A DNA stretch of 37,662 nt, from assembly GCA_023512135.1 (NCBI GenBank), contig JAIMAG010000021.1, forward strand, positions 1 through 37,662. Direction: 5' to 3'. Positions within the stretch are counted from its first letter, which is position 1. Every line of letters starts with the position of its first letter. Source of the DNA: Terriglobia bacterium. GTDB lineage: Bacteria; Acidobacteriota; Terriglobia; Acidiferrales; UBA7541. Positions 23,892 through 31,841 of the stretch are shown piece after piece. The position numbers were made by a program, and so were the translations under genes. Under the pieces are notes generated by a model that saw nothing but the letters and a program-made list of their open reading frames with translations, ran no database searches and was not told where the DNA came from.

Positions 23892-26111
23892 CTAGCGCCG
23901 ACCCAGGCTGGCGCCAACCGGAACCGGTGCCGGAGCGGCTGGCTGCTCCGCGGCAGCCAGACGGCTGACTTCGTCGAGCCGGGCAGCTGCCCGTTCGAGC
24001 GCCGCAGCCAATGCGGCCGCTTCGCGACGTGCGGTGGCCCAGTCACCGCGTTCGAGCGCCTCACGGACTCCCGGAAGCAGAACTGCTGCGTAGCCGGTAT
24101 CGGTGCCCGGAGCAAACACGGTGTGGCGGTACCAGGGGCGTCCGGCCAAGCCTTCGGAATGAAGCAGGGCCTGCTCCACACTGCGGAGCAGACGATTGAT
24201 TGCGGCCCGGCGGCCCGCATCGGGAGTTTCCACCGCAGCGCGCAGCGCCCGGTCGGCGCGCGCCGCAGCGTCTGCAAATGCAGCCGCGGCGGCGGTCACC
24301 GGTGCCAGATCGAGCGGGGCGCGACGCTGGCGAACCAGAGCCGACAGCGCGCCGGCTGCCTTCTGCACTTCGGCAGCATAGGTGGGGAAATCCAGCGGCA
24401 GCAGATCGGCTTCGCTCAGGCGGAGAAGCACCACGCCCGCCAGACGCACCAGCGCGGCGTGGTAGGCAAAGTCGGGATCGCCAAACCAGCGCATCCACTG
24501 ATAGCTGTCGTAGATGGAGTGATAGACGCCGTAGTCACCGCTGAAGCCGAAATCGAGAGCGGCAATACCGGCATGATGGAAGAACGGAGTGTAGTCGGAG
24601 CCGGAGCCCAGCCAACCGACGGGCGGATTCGCATCGGCACCGGCGGGCACGGGTCCGCTGGCACTTTGCTGCTCGCGCCAGACCTCATCGAGGGGGCGAC
24701 CGCTGCGCGGGTCAACGACCGCCTGAGTCGCCTCGTACAACAGCGCACGCAGCGAAGGCGTGGCACTGGCACCGAAGCGGCTGCCGGAAACTGCAGAATC
24801 CAGGTTCAGATAAGCCACGGCCTTTTGTGCGAGCTCGGCGCGACGCTGTTCGACCCATTCGACCGAGCCAATCAGGCCGTACTCTTCGGCGTCCCAGAAA
24901 CCGATCTGAAGCGTGCGTCGGGGCAGCCAGCCGTTGCGGGCAAGCTCGCCGAGCACGCGGGCCAGCTCGAGCAGCACGGCCGTGCCGCTCGAAGGGTCCA
25001 CGGCGCCGAAAGCCCAGGCGTCGTGGTGGTTGCCCGCGAGCACCCATTCGTCGTCCTGCTGGCCAGCCAGATGCGCGATCACGTTCCAGACGTCGCGCTG
25101 CTGCTCGTCCATGCGGAGACGCATGCGCACCGTGGCTGGACCCGGCCCGAGGTGATAGGTCAGAGGCAACCCGCCCTGCCATTCCCGCGGCACGCGCGGC
25201 CCGCCGAGATGGGCCAGGATGTCTGCTGCGTCCCGCGCGGCAACGGGCAGGGTGGGTATGCGCGGCAGGCTGGCGGCCGCAGCAGGGGCAAGGCGCGGAG
25301 CCCCGGCGGTGGCCGCGATACCGGGGGTGAGCGGATCGCCCGGGTACCGGAAGATGTAAAGAATGGAACCGCGCTGAATGCCACTGCCCGGACGGTAGGG
25401 CCCGCGGGGATAGACGTCGCCGGCAGCGTAGCCGTCGTCCGCAGGGTCGGAATAGAGAATCAGCCCTGCGGCACCGTTTTCTTCCGCGAGCCGGGCTTTG
25501 ACCCCGCGGAAGCTGCGGCCGTAGCGAGCCAGCACAACGCGTCCCTCCACGGCCACGCCGAGCCGGCGCAGTCGCGCATAATCTTCCGGCAGACCGTAGT
25601 GGACGTAGACCACCTCGGCCTCGACTTCCGCCGAGGGTGAATAAGCGTTGAAGCCCGCGACGACGTCGGTGCGAAACGATGCGGCATCTTCTTCGACCGG
25701 CTCTTCGGGCCGCGCCAGCAACACCGCTCGCGGTGCCACCAGCTCCAGATGAACTTCGACCGGCTGCGGCAACCACGCCCGATAGCCGACCAGTTCCGCC
25801 TGCCAGCCGTAGCTGCGCAGCGCATCGCGGATGTACTCGGCAACCCTGCGACTGGCCGGCGTACCGGCCATGTGAGGTGCGGCGGTGAGCGCCCGCAGGT
25901 GGCCTTCGATGCTGGCCGGATCCGGCAGGCGCTGCAAGTGTTGCTCGAGGGCCATCTGGGCTGCGGCACGCGAAGTCGAAAATCCCCGCAGAGCGGGCGT
26001 TGCCGGAGCCGGCTGCTGCGCGACCGGACGAGCCAGCGGGCCGAAGGCCATCAGCAGGGCCAGCAGAGCATACGCGGCCAGCGTGCCATGGCGATGCCGT
26101 TGGAGACGCAC
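23892..26111 (-). CDS. Secreted M28 metallopeptidase, glutamate carboxypeptidase II type
   Basis: A 739-residue protein with a signal peptide (hydrophobic segment at about 9-31, then QQPAPATPA), a protease-associated domain (about 140-300), the M28B catalytic domain and a C-terminal helical dimerisation domain (about 590-735). All five zinc ligands of the PSMA/GCPII pattern can be aligned: H362 (NHHDAW), D372 (GAVDPSSG), E409-E410 (WDAEEYG), D438 (LNLDSAV) and H531 (VYHSIYD). It should be an exopeptidase, releasing C-terminal residues from peptides. The chosen start is GTG at 26111, with GAAGGA 7 bases ahead and the signal peptide following. An open frame extends to 26633 but lies antisense to the epimerase gene. 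It may be cotranscribed with the MoaD-MoaE fusion 9 bases downstream. Confidence 0.88.
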   Translation of the reverse strand: MRLQRHRHGTLAAYALLALLMAFGPLARPVAQQPAPATPALRGFSTSRAAAQMALEQHLQRLPDPASIEGHLRALTAAPHMAGTPASRRVAEYIRDALRSYGWQAELVGYRAWLPQPVEVHLELVAPRAVLLARPEEPVEEDAASFRTDVVAGFNAYSPSAEVEAEVVYVHYGLPEDYARLRRLGVAVEGRVVLARYGRSFRGVKARLAEENGAAGLILYSDPADDGYAAGDVYPRGPYRPGSGIQRGSILYIFRYPGDPLTPGIAATAGAPRLAPAAAASLPRIPTLPVAARDAADILAHLGGPRVPREWQGGLPLTYHLGPGPATVRMRLRMDEQQRDVWNVIAHLAGQQDDEWVLAGNHHDAWAFGAVDPSSGTAVLLELARVLGELARNGWLPRRTLQIGFWDAEEYGLIGSVEWVEQRRAELAQKAVAYLNLDSAVSGSRFGASATPSLRALLYEATQAVVDPRSGRPLDEVWREQQSASGPVPAGADANPPVGWLGSGSDYTPFFHHAGIAALDFGFSGDYGVYHSIYDSYQWMRWFGDPDFAYHAALVRLAGVVLLRLSEADLLPLDFPTYAAEVQKAAGALSALVRQRRAPLDLAPVTAAAAAFADAAARADRALRAAVETPDAGRRAAINRLLRSVEQALLHSEGLAGRPWYRHTVFAPGTDTGYAAVLLPGVREALERGDWATARREAAALAAALERAAARLDEVSRLAAAEQPAAPAPVPVGASLGRR

Positions 26112-26217
26112 CTGAGGTTCCTTCACCGTTGCCGGATGCACTGTAGCGGACGCACAGGCTAACACCCCGCTCCTCAGCATGCAATCAGCGAACTGTCGCT
26201 TTCGGTCACGGAATTCC

Positions 26218-26246
26218 TTGACCTGCGCACCCGACAATCTTAGCTT
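26218..26246 (+). promoter_or_regulatory. Possible sigma-70-type promoter for the epimerase gene
   Basis: TTGACC (26218-26223), a 17-base spacer and TAGCTT (26241-26246), 46 bases before the ATG at 26293. The -35 box matches 5 of 6 positions, the -10 box 3 of 6, so this is tentative. Confidence 0.35.
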
Positions 26247-26292
26247 GAAGGCGATCCACCGTAGGCCCGGACGTGGGCCGGGAGGAACTGTG

Positions 26293-27195
26293 ATGCGCGT
26301 GCTCATTTCTGGCGCCTCGGGTCTGCTGGGCAGCGCGCTTGCCACTGCGCTGCGCCGTGAAGGACACGAGGTCAACGCTCTGGTGCGGCCCGGCCGAACG
26401 CCCACACCGGGGGATGTCCACTGGGATCCGCAGAGCGACCAGTTGGACCCGGAAGCCATGCAGGGCGTCGAGGCCGTTGTCCACCTGGCCGGGTATTCGA
26501 TCGCCAGCGGGCGCTGGACACCGGAGCGAAAACAACTGCTGCGCACAAGCCGCGTAGACGCCACGCGAAATCTGGTGGCCGCGCTCGGGCGACTGGAGCG
26601 CCGGCCGGCTGTGCTGGTTTCGGCCTCTGCCACCGGCTACTACGGCAACCGCGGCGACGAGGTACTGACTGAAACCAGCCCGCCCGGAAACAGTTTTCTT
26701 GCCCGGCTCGCCGCAGACTGGGAAGCGGAAGCCGCACGGGCCGAACAACATGGCATCCGTGTGGCGCGACTCCGCTTCGGGGTGGTGCTTGCGGCGCAGG
26801 GAGGAGCGCTCAAACAGATGCTGCTTCCCTTCCGGCTGGGGCTGGGCGGACGGCTCGGCAGCGGGCAGCAGTGGATGAGCTGGATCAGCCTGACGGACGC
26901 AGTGGGAGTGATGCAGTACGCTCTCGTACAGCAAGACCTGCAGGGACCGGTCAACACCGTGGCCCCTAATCCGGTGCGAAATGCAGAGTTCACCCGAACC
27001 CTGGCGCGGGTGCTGCGGCGTCCCGCGATTTTTCCGGTGCCAGCGTTCGCGCTCCGACTGGCGCTCGGGGAAATGGCCGACGAGCTGCTGCTCAGCAGTG
27101 CGCGAGCGGTGCCGGAACGGCTACAGCAACGGGGCTACAGATTTCAACATGCAACTCTGCAGGCAGCGCTGGTCAGTGAGCTGAGCCGAGGATGA
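26293..27195 (+). CDS. TIGR01777-type SDR family epimerase
   Basis: A 300-residue short-chain dehydrogenase/reductase-fold protein. The N-terminal nucleotide-binding signature is SGASGLLGS (6-14). Then come VVHLAGYSIASGRWTPERK and SASATGYYGNRGDEVLTE, where Y and K form the SDR active-site pattern. Next are RLRFGVVLAAQGGALKQMLLPFRLGLGGRLGSGQQWMSWI and the end domain AVPERLQQRGYRF, all typical of the TIGR01777 (YfcH) family. The family is widespread but its substrate is unknown; it resembles nucleotide-sugar epimerases. The ATG has a strong GGAGGA 6 bases ahead. It is divergent from the M28 peptidase gene and stands alone. Confidence 0.9.
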   Translation: MRVLISGASGLLGSALATALRREGHEVNALVRPGRTPTPGDVHWDPQSDQLDPEAMQGVEAVVHLAGYSIASGRWTPERKQLLRTSRVDATRNLVAALGRLERRPAVLVSASATGYYGNRGDEVLTETSPPGNSFLARLAADWEAEAARAEQHGIRVARLRFGVVLAAQGGALKQMLLPFRLGLGGRLGSGQQWMSWISLTDAVGVMQYALVQQDLQGPVNTVAPNPVRNAEFTRTLARVLRRPAIFPVPAFALRLALGEMADELLLSSARAVPERLQQRGYRFQHATLQAALVSELSRG

Positions 27196-27258
27196 GGGGC
27201 GGCAGAACAAAACAATGGGGTAACGAACTGAAAAACAATTCTTTACAGATGTTCTATT

Positions 27259-27287
27259 GACAGGGGTGGGAGCAGTGAGTAGGATTC
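27259..27287 (+). promoter_or_regulatory. Sigma-70-type promoter for the FecR-like gene
   Basis: TTGACA (27259-27264), exactly 17 bases of spacer and TAGGAT (27282-27287). The -35 box is perfect, the -10 box matches 4 of 6. It lies 61 bases before the ATG, whose ribosome binding site is GGAGG at 27338-27342. Confidence 0.65.
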
Positions 27288-27348
27288 CAACGATGTGGGT
27301 GGTTGTGGAAAGGTCTTTCGCTTGCTGTGATTTAATGGAGGCCCGGAG

Positions 27349-28026
27349 ATGGTGGCAAGGCAAATCTTGGCAGTCAAGCTGGCTCTGTTGCTGGCAGTGC
27401 CGGCCTGGACCAACCCGGCGGTAGTCGGCGCGACTATCGGCAGTCAGCAGGCACGGATCGGCGGCGCTGAACTGACGGCAGGCACAACGATTTTCAGCGG
27501 AGACGTCATCGAAGTCGGAGCGAAGGGGCTGGCCTCGCTGAATCTTTCCGGTGGCGGACAGGTGGACCTGGGCGCTGAGAGCCGTGCGCGGTTGACCCGC
27601 GCGGCAGAACGTGTGGTGCTGGAGCTGGGCCGAGGCGCCGCGGTGTTTCGCAGTACCGGGACCGCGCCGCTCGAAGCCCGCATCGCCAATGCCAGCATCC
27701 GCGCAATGGGCCCGGAACCCGCAGTCGGGGTGCTGGCCTGGAAAAGCCCGACTGAAGGCGTCATCGCTGCGCGCAGCGGAAAGCTGCTGATCCACACGAC
27801 GCACGATGCACGCAGCGTGGTTCTGAATCCGGGTGAAGCCATCGAGTTCAGCTACGCACCCGCCCAGGAAGACGAAAGCGATCTGTCGCGCAAAGGCGTA
27901 GTCGTGCTGGGCCTGATTATTGTTGGCATCGCAGCGCTGACGGCTGCCATCCTGAGTGCGCAATCGCGCGACCTGAACGAAAGCGACCGTTGCGACGTCG
28001 TCAGCCCGTTCCAGCCCTGCCCCTAG
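27349..28026 (+). CDS. FecR-like secreted protein with C-terminal membrane anchor
   Basis: A 225-residue protein. It has a signal peptide or N-terminal anchor (MVARQILAVKLALLLAVPAW), a beta-rich middle resembling FecR domains (GTTIFSGDVIEVGAKGLASL, VDLGAESRARL, LELGRGAAVFRS, VLNPGEAIEF) and a C-terminal transmembrane helix (about residues 186-203, after LSRKG) with a short polar tail. FecR domains act as periplasmic relay or carbohydrate/iron-siderophore sensing parts; no FecI-type sigma factor is nearby, so a signalling role is not supported. It stands as a one-gene unit with its own promoter and terminator. Confidence 0.75.
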   Translation: MVARQILAVKLALLLAVPAWTNPAVVGATIGSQQARIGGAELTAGTTIFSGDVIEVGAKGLASLNLSGGGQVDLGAESRARLTRAAERVVLELGRGAAVFRSTGTAPLEARIANASIRAMGPEPAVGVLAWKSPTEGVIAARSGKLLIHTTHDARSVVLNPGEAIEFSYAPAQEDESDLSRKGVVVLGLIIVGIAALTAAILSAQSRDLNESDRCDVVSPFQPCP

Positions 28027-28064
28027 TTGAGAGAAAGCACTCCTAATTTCAATCTGTTTCCCTG

Positions 28065-28094
28065 AGGCCCGCCGAAGGCGGGCCTGATGTTTTT
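28065..28094 (+). terminator. Rho-independent terminator of the FecR-like gene
   Basis: A perfect 9-base-pair stem (AGGCCCGCC, loop GAA, GGCGGGCCT at 28065-28085) followed by GATG and a run of five T at 28090-28094. It starts 38 bases after the FecR-like stop codon. Confidence 0.9.
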
Positions 28095-28242
28095 CCGCCG
28101 TGCGGCCCGCGGAACAGCACCCGTGTGCCCCGCCGGAGACAAACGGCACCCACAGGGAGAATATGGCTCAACCTACAAATTCGTGGAGAAAGAACTGTAG
28201 AGCCAAATTGGAACAGGACATGGCGGAGTGGGAACGGAAGAG

Positions 28243-28608
28243 TCAGACATCCAGCTTTTTGAGCAGGGCGTCGAGGTTGGCAGCATCCACAATCAGGTCT
28301 GCAGGGCGGGCAGCGAAATCCTCGATTTCGTCAAAAGCCTGAAAAAGACGCATCTTAGCGGCGGCGTACTCCTCGGTGCCGGTCAGCGGACGCCCAGCGG
28401 CGTTGCCCCATTCCCGCACGGCCTTGCTGGAAACAAATATGCGGACGGGGAAAGCGGACTTGCGGTCGGCAGAGACCATATAGATGTATTCATTGCCGGT
28501 AGCAAAGCCCCGGCGCGCCGGGCGAACCTCGAAGAAGTAGTACTGATAGACATAGCCGGTTGCGGCGGAATAGCTTTTCACCCGACGGGCTGCATCCGGA
28601 CGCGCCAT
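28243..28608 (-). CDS. Small conserved-looking protein of unknown function
   Basis: A 121-residue protein without signal peptide, membrane helix or known motif. It is rich in aromatic residues near the N-terminus (YVYQYYFFEVRP at about 19-30) and has strand-like FPVRIFVSSKAVREW in the middle, followed by helical EEYAAAKMRLFQAFDEIEDF and ANLDALLKKLDV. The composition looks like a real alpha/beta protein rather than a chance frame. There is no clear ribosome binding site ahead of the ATG. It faces away from the Ig-repeat gene and converges with the FecR-like unit. I do not recognise it. Confidence 0.6.
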   Translation of the reverse strand: MARPDAARRVKSYSAATGYVYQYYFFEVRPARRGFATGNEYIYMVSADRKSAFPVRIFVSSKAVREWGNAAGRPLTGTEEYAAAKMRLFQAFDEIEDFAARPADLIVDAANLDALLKKLDV

Positions 28609-28690
28609 GGGGAAATTATTGGCCGTCAGCGACGCGGCGTCAACACACGCCGCAGGTGGGATAGAGTTATCGAAATGCGAAATAAACTTC

Positions 28691-28719
28691 TTGCAATATA
28701 GTTACACAAGTAGTATATG
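28691..28719 (+). promoter_or_regulatory. Sigma-70-type promoter for the Ig-repeat gene cluster
   Basis: TTGCAA (28691-28696), a 17-base spacer and TATATG (28714-28719), in a distinctly AT-rich stretch. Each box matches 4 of 6 positions. A start about 7 bases further would give a leader of about 60 bases to the ATG at 28786 and would rule out the in-frame ATG at 28717. Confidence 0.5.
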
Positions 28720-28785
28720 CCACTGGCCCGGGTCGGGGTCACCCTTGGCCGGATACAGAGGCGCTATCTACCCGAGCCGACCACC

Positions 28786-31284
28786 ATGCTTCCCTACCGT
28801 CCGTGGCTCGTCGCATCCCTGTTGAGTGTGGCGATGGTGTGCACGGGCTGTGGCGGTGGAGTCACGGAGCCCACGCCGCCGGCGCCGGTCACGATAAGCC
28901 TCACCCCGACCGCTGCCTCCGTGTTTTTCGGTGGCACGCAACAGTTCACTGCCACTGTTTCCAACACGACGAACACAGCCGTGAGCTGGCAGGTGAACGG
29001 GATTGATGGGGGCGACGCAAGCGTCGGCACCATCAGCAGCACCGGCCTGTATACGGCGCCACGACGGCTGCCGACGCCGGCAACCGTGACCATTCGCGCG
29101 ATCAGCCAGGCCGACCCGAGCAAATCCGCCAGCGCCACGGTGACCATTCAGAGCGATGTGGCTGTCAGCATTACACCGGCAACGGCGGCCGTCGAGCTGG
29201 GAGCCAGCGCACAGTTCAACGCTGGCGTCAGCGGCTCGGGCGATCCGGACCGGACCGTGCGCTGGAGCGTAAACGGGATCGAAGGCGGCGATACGAACAC
29301 CGGTACCATCGACGCCACCGGCCTGTACACGGCGCCACGACGGCTGCCGGCAGGGCCGGTGACCGTGACGGCGACCAGCCTGGCTGACCCGAACAAATCC
29401 GCCAGCGCCGCCGTGACCATCACCAGCAACCTGACCGTGGCGATAACCAGCGGGCCGAGCAGCGTACAGAATGGAGCTACGGCGCAGTACACGGCCACGG
29501 TGACACCGGCGCCGGGTTCAAATCCCGACCCGGGCGTGGTCTGGAGCGTAAACGGGATCGCAGGCGGCAACGCCACGGTGGGCACGGTGGATGCGAACGG
29601 CCTGTACACCGCTCCGGTGGTGGCGCCGCAGCCGCCCCAGGTAACCATCACCGCGACCAGTGTGGCCGACCCTTCCAAGTCGGCTTCGATCAGCGTGACC
29701 ATCCAGACCCAGGTGTTCGTGTCCGTCTCCCCGCAAACCGCCAGCGTCGAACTCGAAAAAAGCCTGCAGTTCAGCGCCACGGTGGGCGGCACGACGAACC
29801 AGCGGGTGATCTGGAGTGTAAACGGAATCATCGGCGGCGATCTGACCGTGGGCACCATCACGAACACGAGCACCAACCCAGGCCTCTACACAGCGCCCGC
29901 TGCACTGCCGGCAACGAACCCGGTGACGGTGCGGGCGACCAGTGAATTCGACCCCAGCCTTTTCGCCGAAGCGCAGGTGACGCTGTTCAGCAACATCAGC
30001 GTGGTGATCTCGCCCCCGAGTGCCACCCGCGCGGTGGGCCGCAAGCAGACGTTTTCCGTGCAACTGAGCAACACCACGAACCTGGCCGTCGAGTGGCGGG
30101 TGAATGGGATCCCGGGCGGCAACAGCACAGTGGGACAGATTTGCATTGCCGGCCTGCCCGGCTGCCAGCCGACGAGCAGCGGCAGCACGGTCGAATACCT
30201 GGCTCCGGCAGCGGTACCCGCGACGAACCCGGTCACCGTGGAAGCGGTCAGCCTGGCCGACCCCGAACGCAGAGGGAGCGCGGTGGTGACGGTTCTGGCC
30301 AGCGTAATCGTGCAGGTATCGCCTTCCTCCGTGCTGGTGCCGACCGGGGGGACACAGCAGTTCACCGCGACGGTAGTCGGCACCGACGACCAGCGCGTGC
30401 GCTGGAGCGTGGCAGGCACAGCCTGTGGCGGTGGGCCCTGCGGGACCATCACCGCGGGCGGGCTCTATACGGCACCGGCTTCGGCTCCCGCCGGGGCCAG
30501 CGACACGGTGATTGCCACCAGCGAAGAAGATCCCTCGCGGTCGGGCTCCGCACAGGTGACGCTGGGCAACAGCCCGTTTGTGCGCACCCTGGAGCCATCG
30601 AGCCTGACAGCTGGTGTGGCGAGCAGCATCCCGCTGCGGGTGCTGGGGAGCAACTTCGTGACGGGCAGCTCCGGAAGTGGCTCTGCAATTCTGTTTGCGG
30701 GCACTCCGAAGGCGACCAGCTGCGTCGCCACTGGCAGCGAGATCGCATGCACGGCAACGCTCGAGCCGGCTGAACTGGCTGCGGCGGGCGAGCGTCGCGT
30801 CGAAGTGCGCAATCCGGACGGGACGACATCAAACGCGGTGACGCTGGTGGTGGTGGAGCCGCCCGCCAGCGAAGCCGTCATCCGGCTGGACAGCGCGACT
30901 CCCACCGCGACGCGCGACATCGCTGTGGTGGACGCCAGCACGCTCGGCGCGCAACAGCCGCAGGTGAGTGTGGACACCATCGGACTGCTGGTGAACAACA
31001 CCTGTACACCGAGCGGCAACGCGCTGCGCATCGAGCGGCCGGTTGCGGGCACGCGCGAAGTCATCGTGTGCCTGTTCGGCCCGGGCCTGAGCAGCTCGCA
31101 CCGCTACTTGCTGAGCGGGCCCAGCCCGAACGACATTCTCATTGGCCCGGTAACGGGATCCGGCAACCTAGTGATGGTGACCCTGACGCTCAGCAGCACG
31201 ACGCGTCCCGGGCTGCGCACCTTGTTCGTCGAAACCGGAAACCGTGACCGGACGGCAGCCAGCGGAGCCATCGAGGTGCACTGA
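28786..31284 (+). CDS. Secreted lipoprotein-like protein with six Ig-like repeats and an IPT/TIG-like domain
   Basis: An 832-residue surface or periplasmic protein. The N-terminus (MLPYRPWLVASLLSVAMVCTGCGGG) is a lipoprotein-like signal with Cys22 as probable lipid site, although residue -3 is Cys rather than Leu/Val. Six Ig-like repeats of 90-100 residues follow, each with S-V-x-x-G-x-x-x-Q-F-x-A, W-x-V-N-G-I-x-G-G, G-T-I and GLYTAP; the sixth has AGTACGGG in place of VNGI. Next comes an IPT/TIG-like domain (about 600-680) and a C-terminal unique domain ending FVETGNRDRTAASGAIEVH. Such proteins usually bind carbohydrate or other cell-surface partners; no enzyme domain is seen. No clear ribosome binding site precedes the ATG. 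The stop overlaps the next start by one base. Confidence 0.85.
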   Translation: MLPYRPWLVASLLSVAMVCTGCGGGVTEPTPPAPVTISLTPTAASVFFGGTQQFTATVSNTTNTAVSWQVNGIDGGDASVGTISSTGLYTAPRRLPTPATVTIRAISQADPSKSASATVTIQSDVAVSITPATAAVELGASAQFNAGVSGSGDPDRTVRWSVNGIEGGDTNTGTIDATGLYTAPRRLPAGPVTVTATSLADPNKSASAAVTITSNLTVAITSGPSSVQNGATAQYTATVTPAPGSNPDPGVVWSVNGIAGGNATVGTVDANGLYTAPVVAPQPPQVTITATSVADPSKSASISVTIQTQVFVSVSPQTASVELEKSLQFSATVGGTTNQRVIWSVNGIIGGDLTVGTITNTSTNPGLYTAPAALPATNPVTVRATSEFDPSLFAEAQVTLFSNISVVISPPSATRAVGRKQTFSVQLSNTTNLAVEWRVNGIPGGNSTVGQICIAGLPGCQPTSSGSTVEYLAPAAVPATNPVTVEAVSLADPERRGSAVVTVLASVIVQVSPSSVLVPTGGTQQFTATVVGTDDQRVRWSVAGTACGGGPCGTITAGGLYTAPASAPAGASDTVIATSEEDPSRSGSAQVTLGNSPFVRTLEPSSLTAGVASSIPLRVLGSNFVTGSSGSGSAILFAGTPKATSCVATGSEIACTATLEPAELAAAGERRVEVRNPDGTTSNAVTLVVVEPPASEAVIRLDSATPTATRDIAVVDASTLGAQQPQVSVDTIGLLVNNTCTPSGNALRIERPVAGTREVIVCLFGPGLSSSHRYLLSGPSPNDILIGPVTGSGNLVMVTLTLSSTTRPGLRTLFVETGNRDRTAASGAIEVH
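28888..30570 (+). repeat. In-gene tandem Ig-like repeat array (six units)
   Basis: Units of about 92-100 codons. DNA identity is high between units 1 and 2: bases 29041-29073 and 29317-29349 are the same over 33 positions but one, 276 bases (92 codons) apart. The stretch TGGAGCGTAAACGGGATC recurs at 29263 and 29542, 279 bases apart. Such near-identity at the DNA level suggests recent unit duplication or gene conversion rather than old divergence. Confidence 0.85.
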
Positions 31285-31838
31285 TGCGTACCCACAAACA
31301 TACATGGATAGCCATGGCAGCGCTGCTCGGCGCCGGATTCACTCAGGCCACCACGCTGGAGCGCATGAGCCTGGAGCAGCTCACGGCAGCGGCCGAACGG
31401 GTGGTTCGCGTGCGCTGTGTGGCGGTGGAGAGCCGCTTCGAAGACGGCGAAATCTGGACCCGGGCACACTTTCTGGTGCAGGAAACACTGAAGGGCGCAT
31501 CCACCGAGCGGGTCACGGTGCGACTGCTCGGCGGGCGCGCAGGCCACCTGACCTCAACCGTAGACGGCGTGCCCAGATTCACGCCCGGCGAAGAGCTGTT
31601 TCTGTTTCTCGAGCCCGGCGGAGACGGGACCTTCGCGGTGACGAGCTGGGCGCAGGGAACTTTTCGCATCCGGCGAGGCGCCAGCGGACAGGAATTTGTC
31701 GTGCAGGACACCAGCGGCGTCGTGCTGCTGGACCCTGCCACCGGACGAACGCGGCCGGGCGGGGTGCGCCACCTGCCGGTCGAAGAATTCCGCGAGCGGG
31801 TGCGCGCCGCGGCTCAGGCGCTGCCGCGCGGGAGGTGA
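31284..31838 (+). CDS. Small secreted protein of unknown function
   Basis: A 184-residue protein with a signal peptide (MRTHKHTWIAMAALLGAGFTQA) and a mature part of mixed strand and helix. Visible phrases are LTAAAERVVRVRCVAVESRFEDG, THFLVQE-like RAHFLVQETLKG, FTPGEELFLFLEPGGDG and a C-terminal helix LPVEEFRERVRAAAQAL. The combination of an early helix, V-x-G-x-V/C-V and E-E-L-F-L-F-L is familiar from uncharacterised secreted proteins found beside matrixin-like proteases. No catalytic motif is visible. It overlaps the Ig-repeat gene by one base (TGATG) and is followed after 3 bases by the protease gene, so the three are one operon. Confidence 0.75.
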   Translation: MRTHKHTWIAMAALLGAGFTQATTLERMSLEQLTAAAERVVRVRCVAVESRFEDGEIWTRAHFLVQETLKGASTERVTVRLLGGRAGHLTSTVDGVPRFTPGEELFLFLEPGGDGTFAVTSWAQGTFRIRRGASGQEFVVQDTSGVVLLDPATGRTRPGGVRHLPVEEFRERVRAAAQALPRGR

Positions 31839-31841
31839 ACC

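Noticed and set aside
26112-26633. N-terminal extension of the M28 peptidase
   Set aside because: It is antisense to the epimerase gene and lies upstream of a good ribosome binding site plus signal peptide at GTG 26111.
28163-28342. 59-codon plus-strand frame with GGGAGAA ahead of ATG
   Set aside because: Its second half is antisense to the 121-residue gene and it shows no family features; its first half (about 28 codons) is too short to judge.
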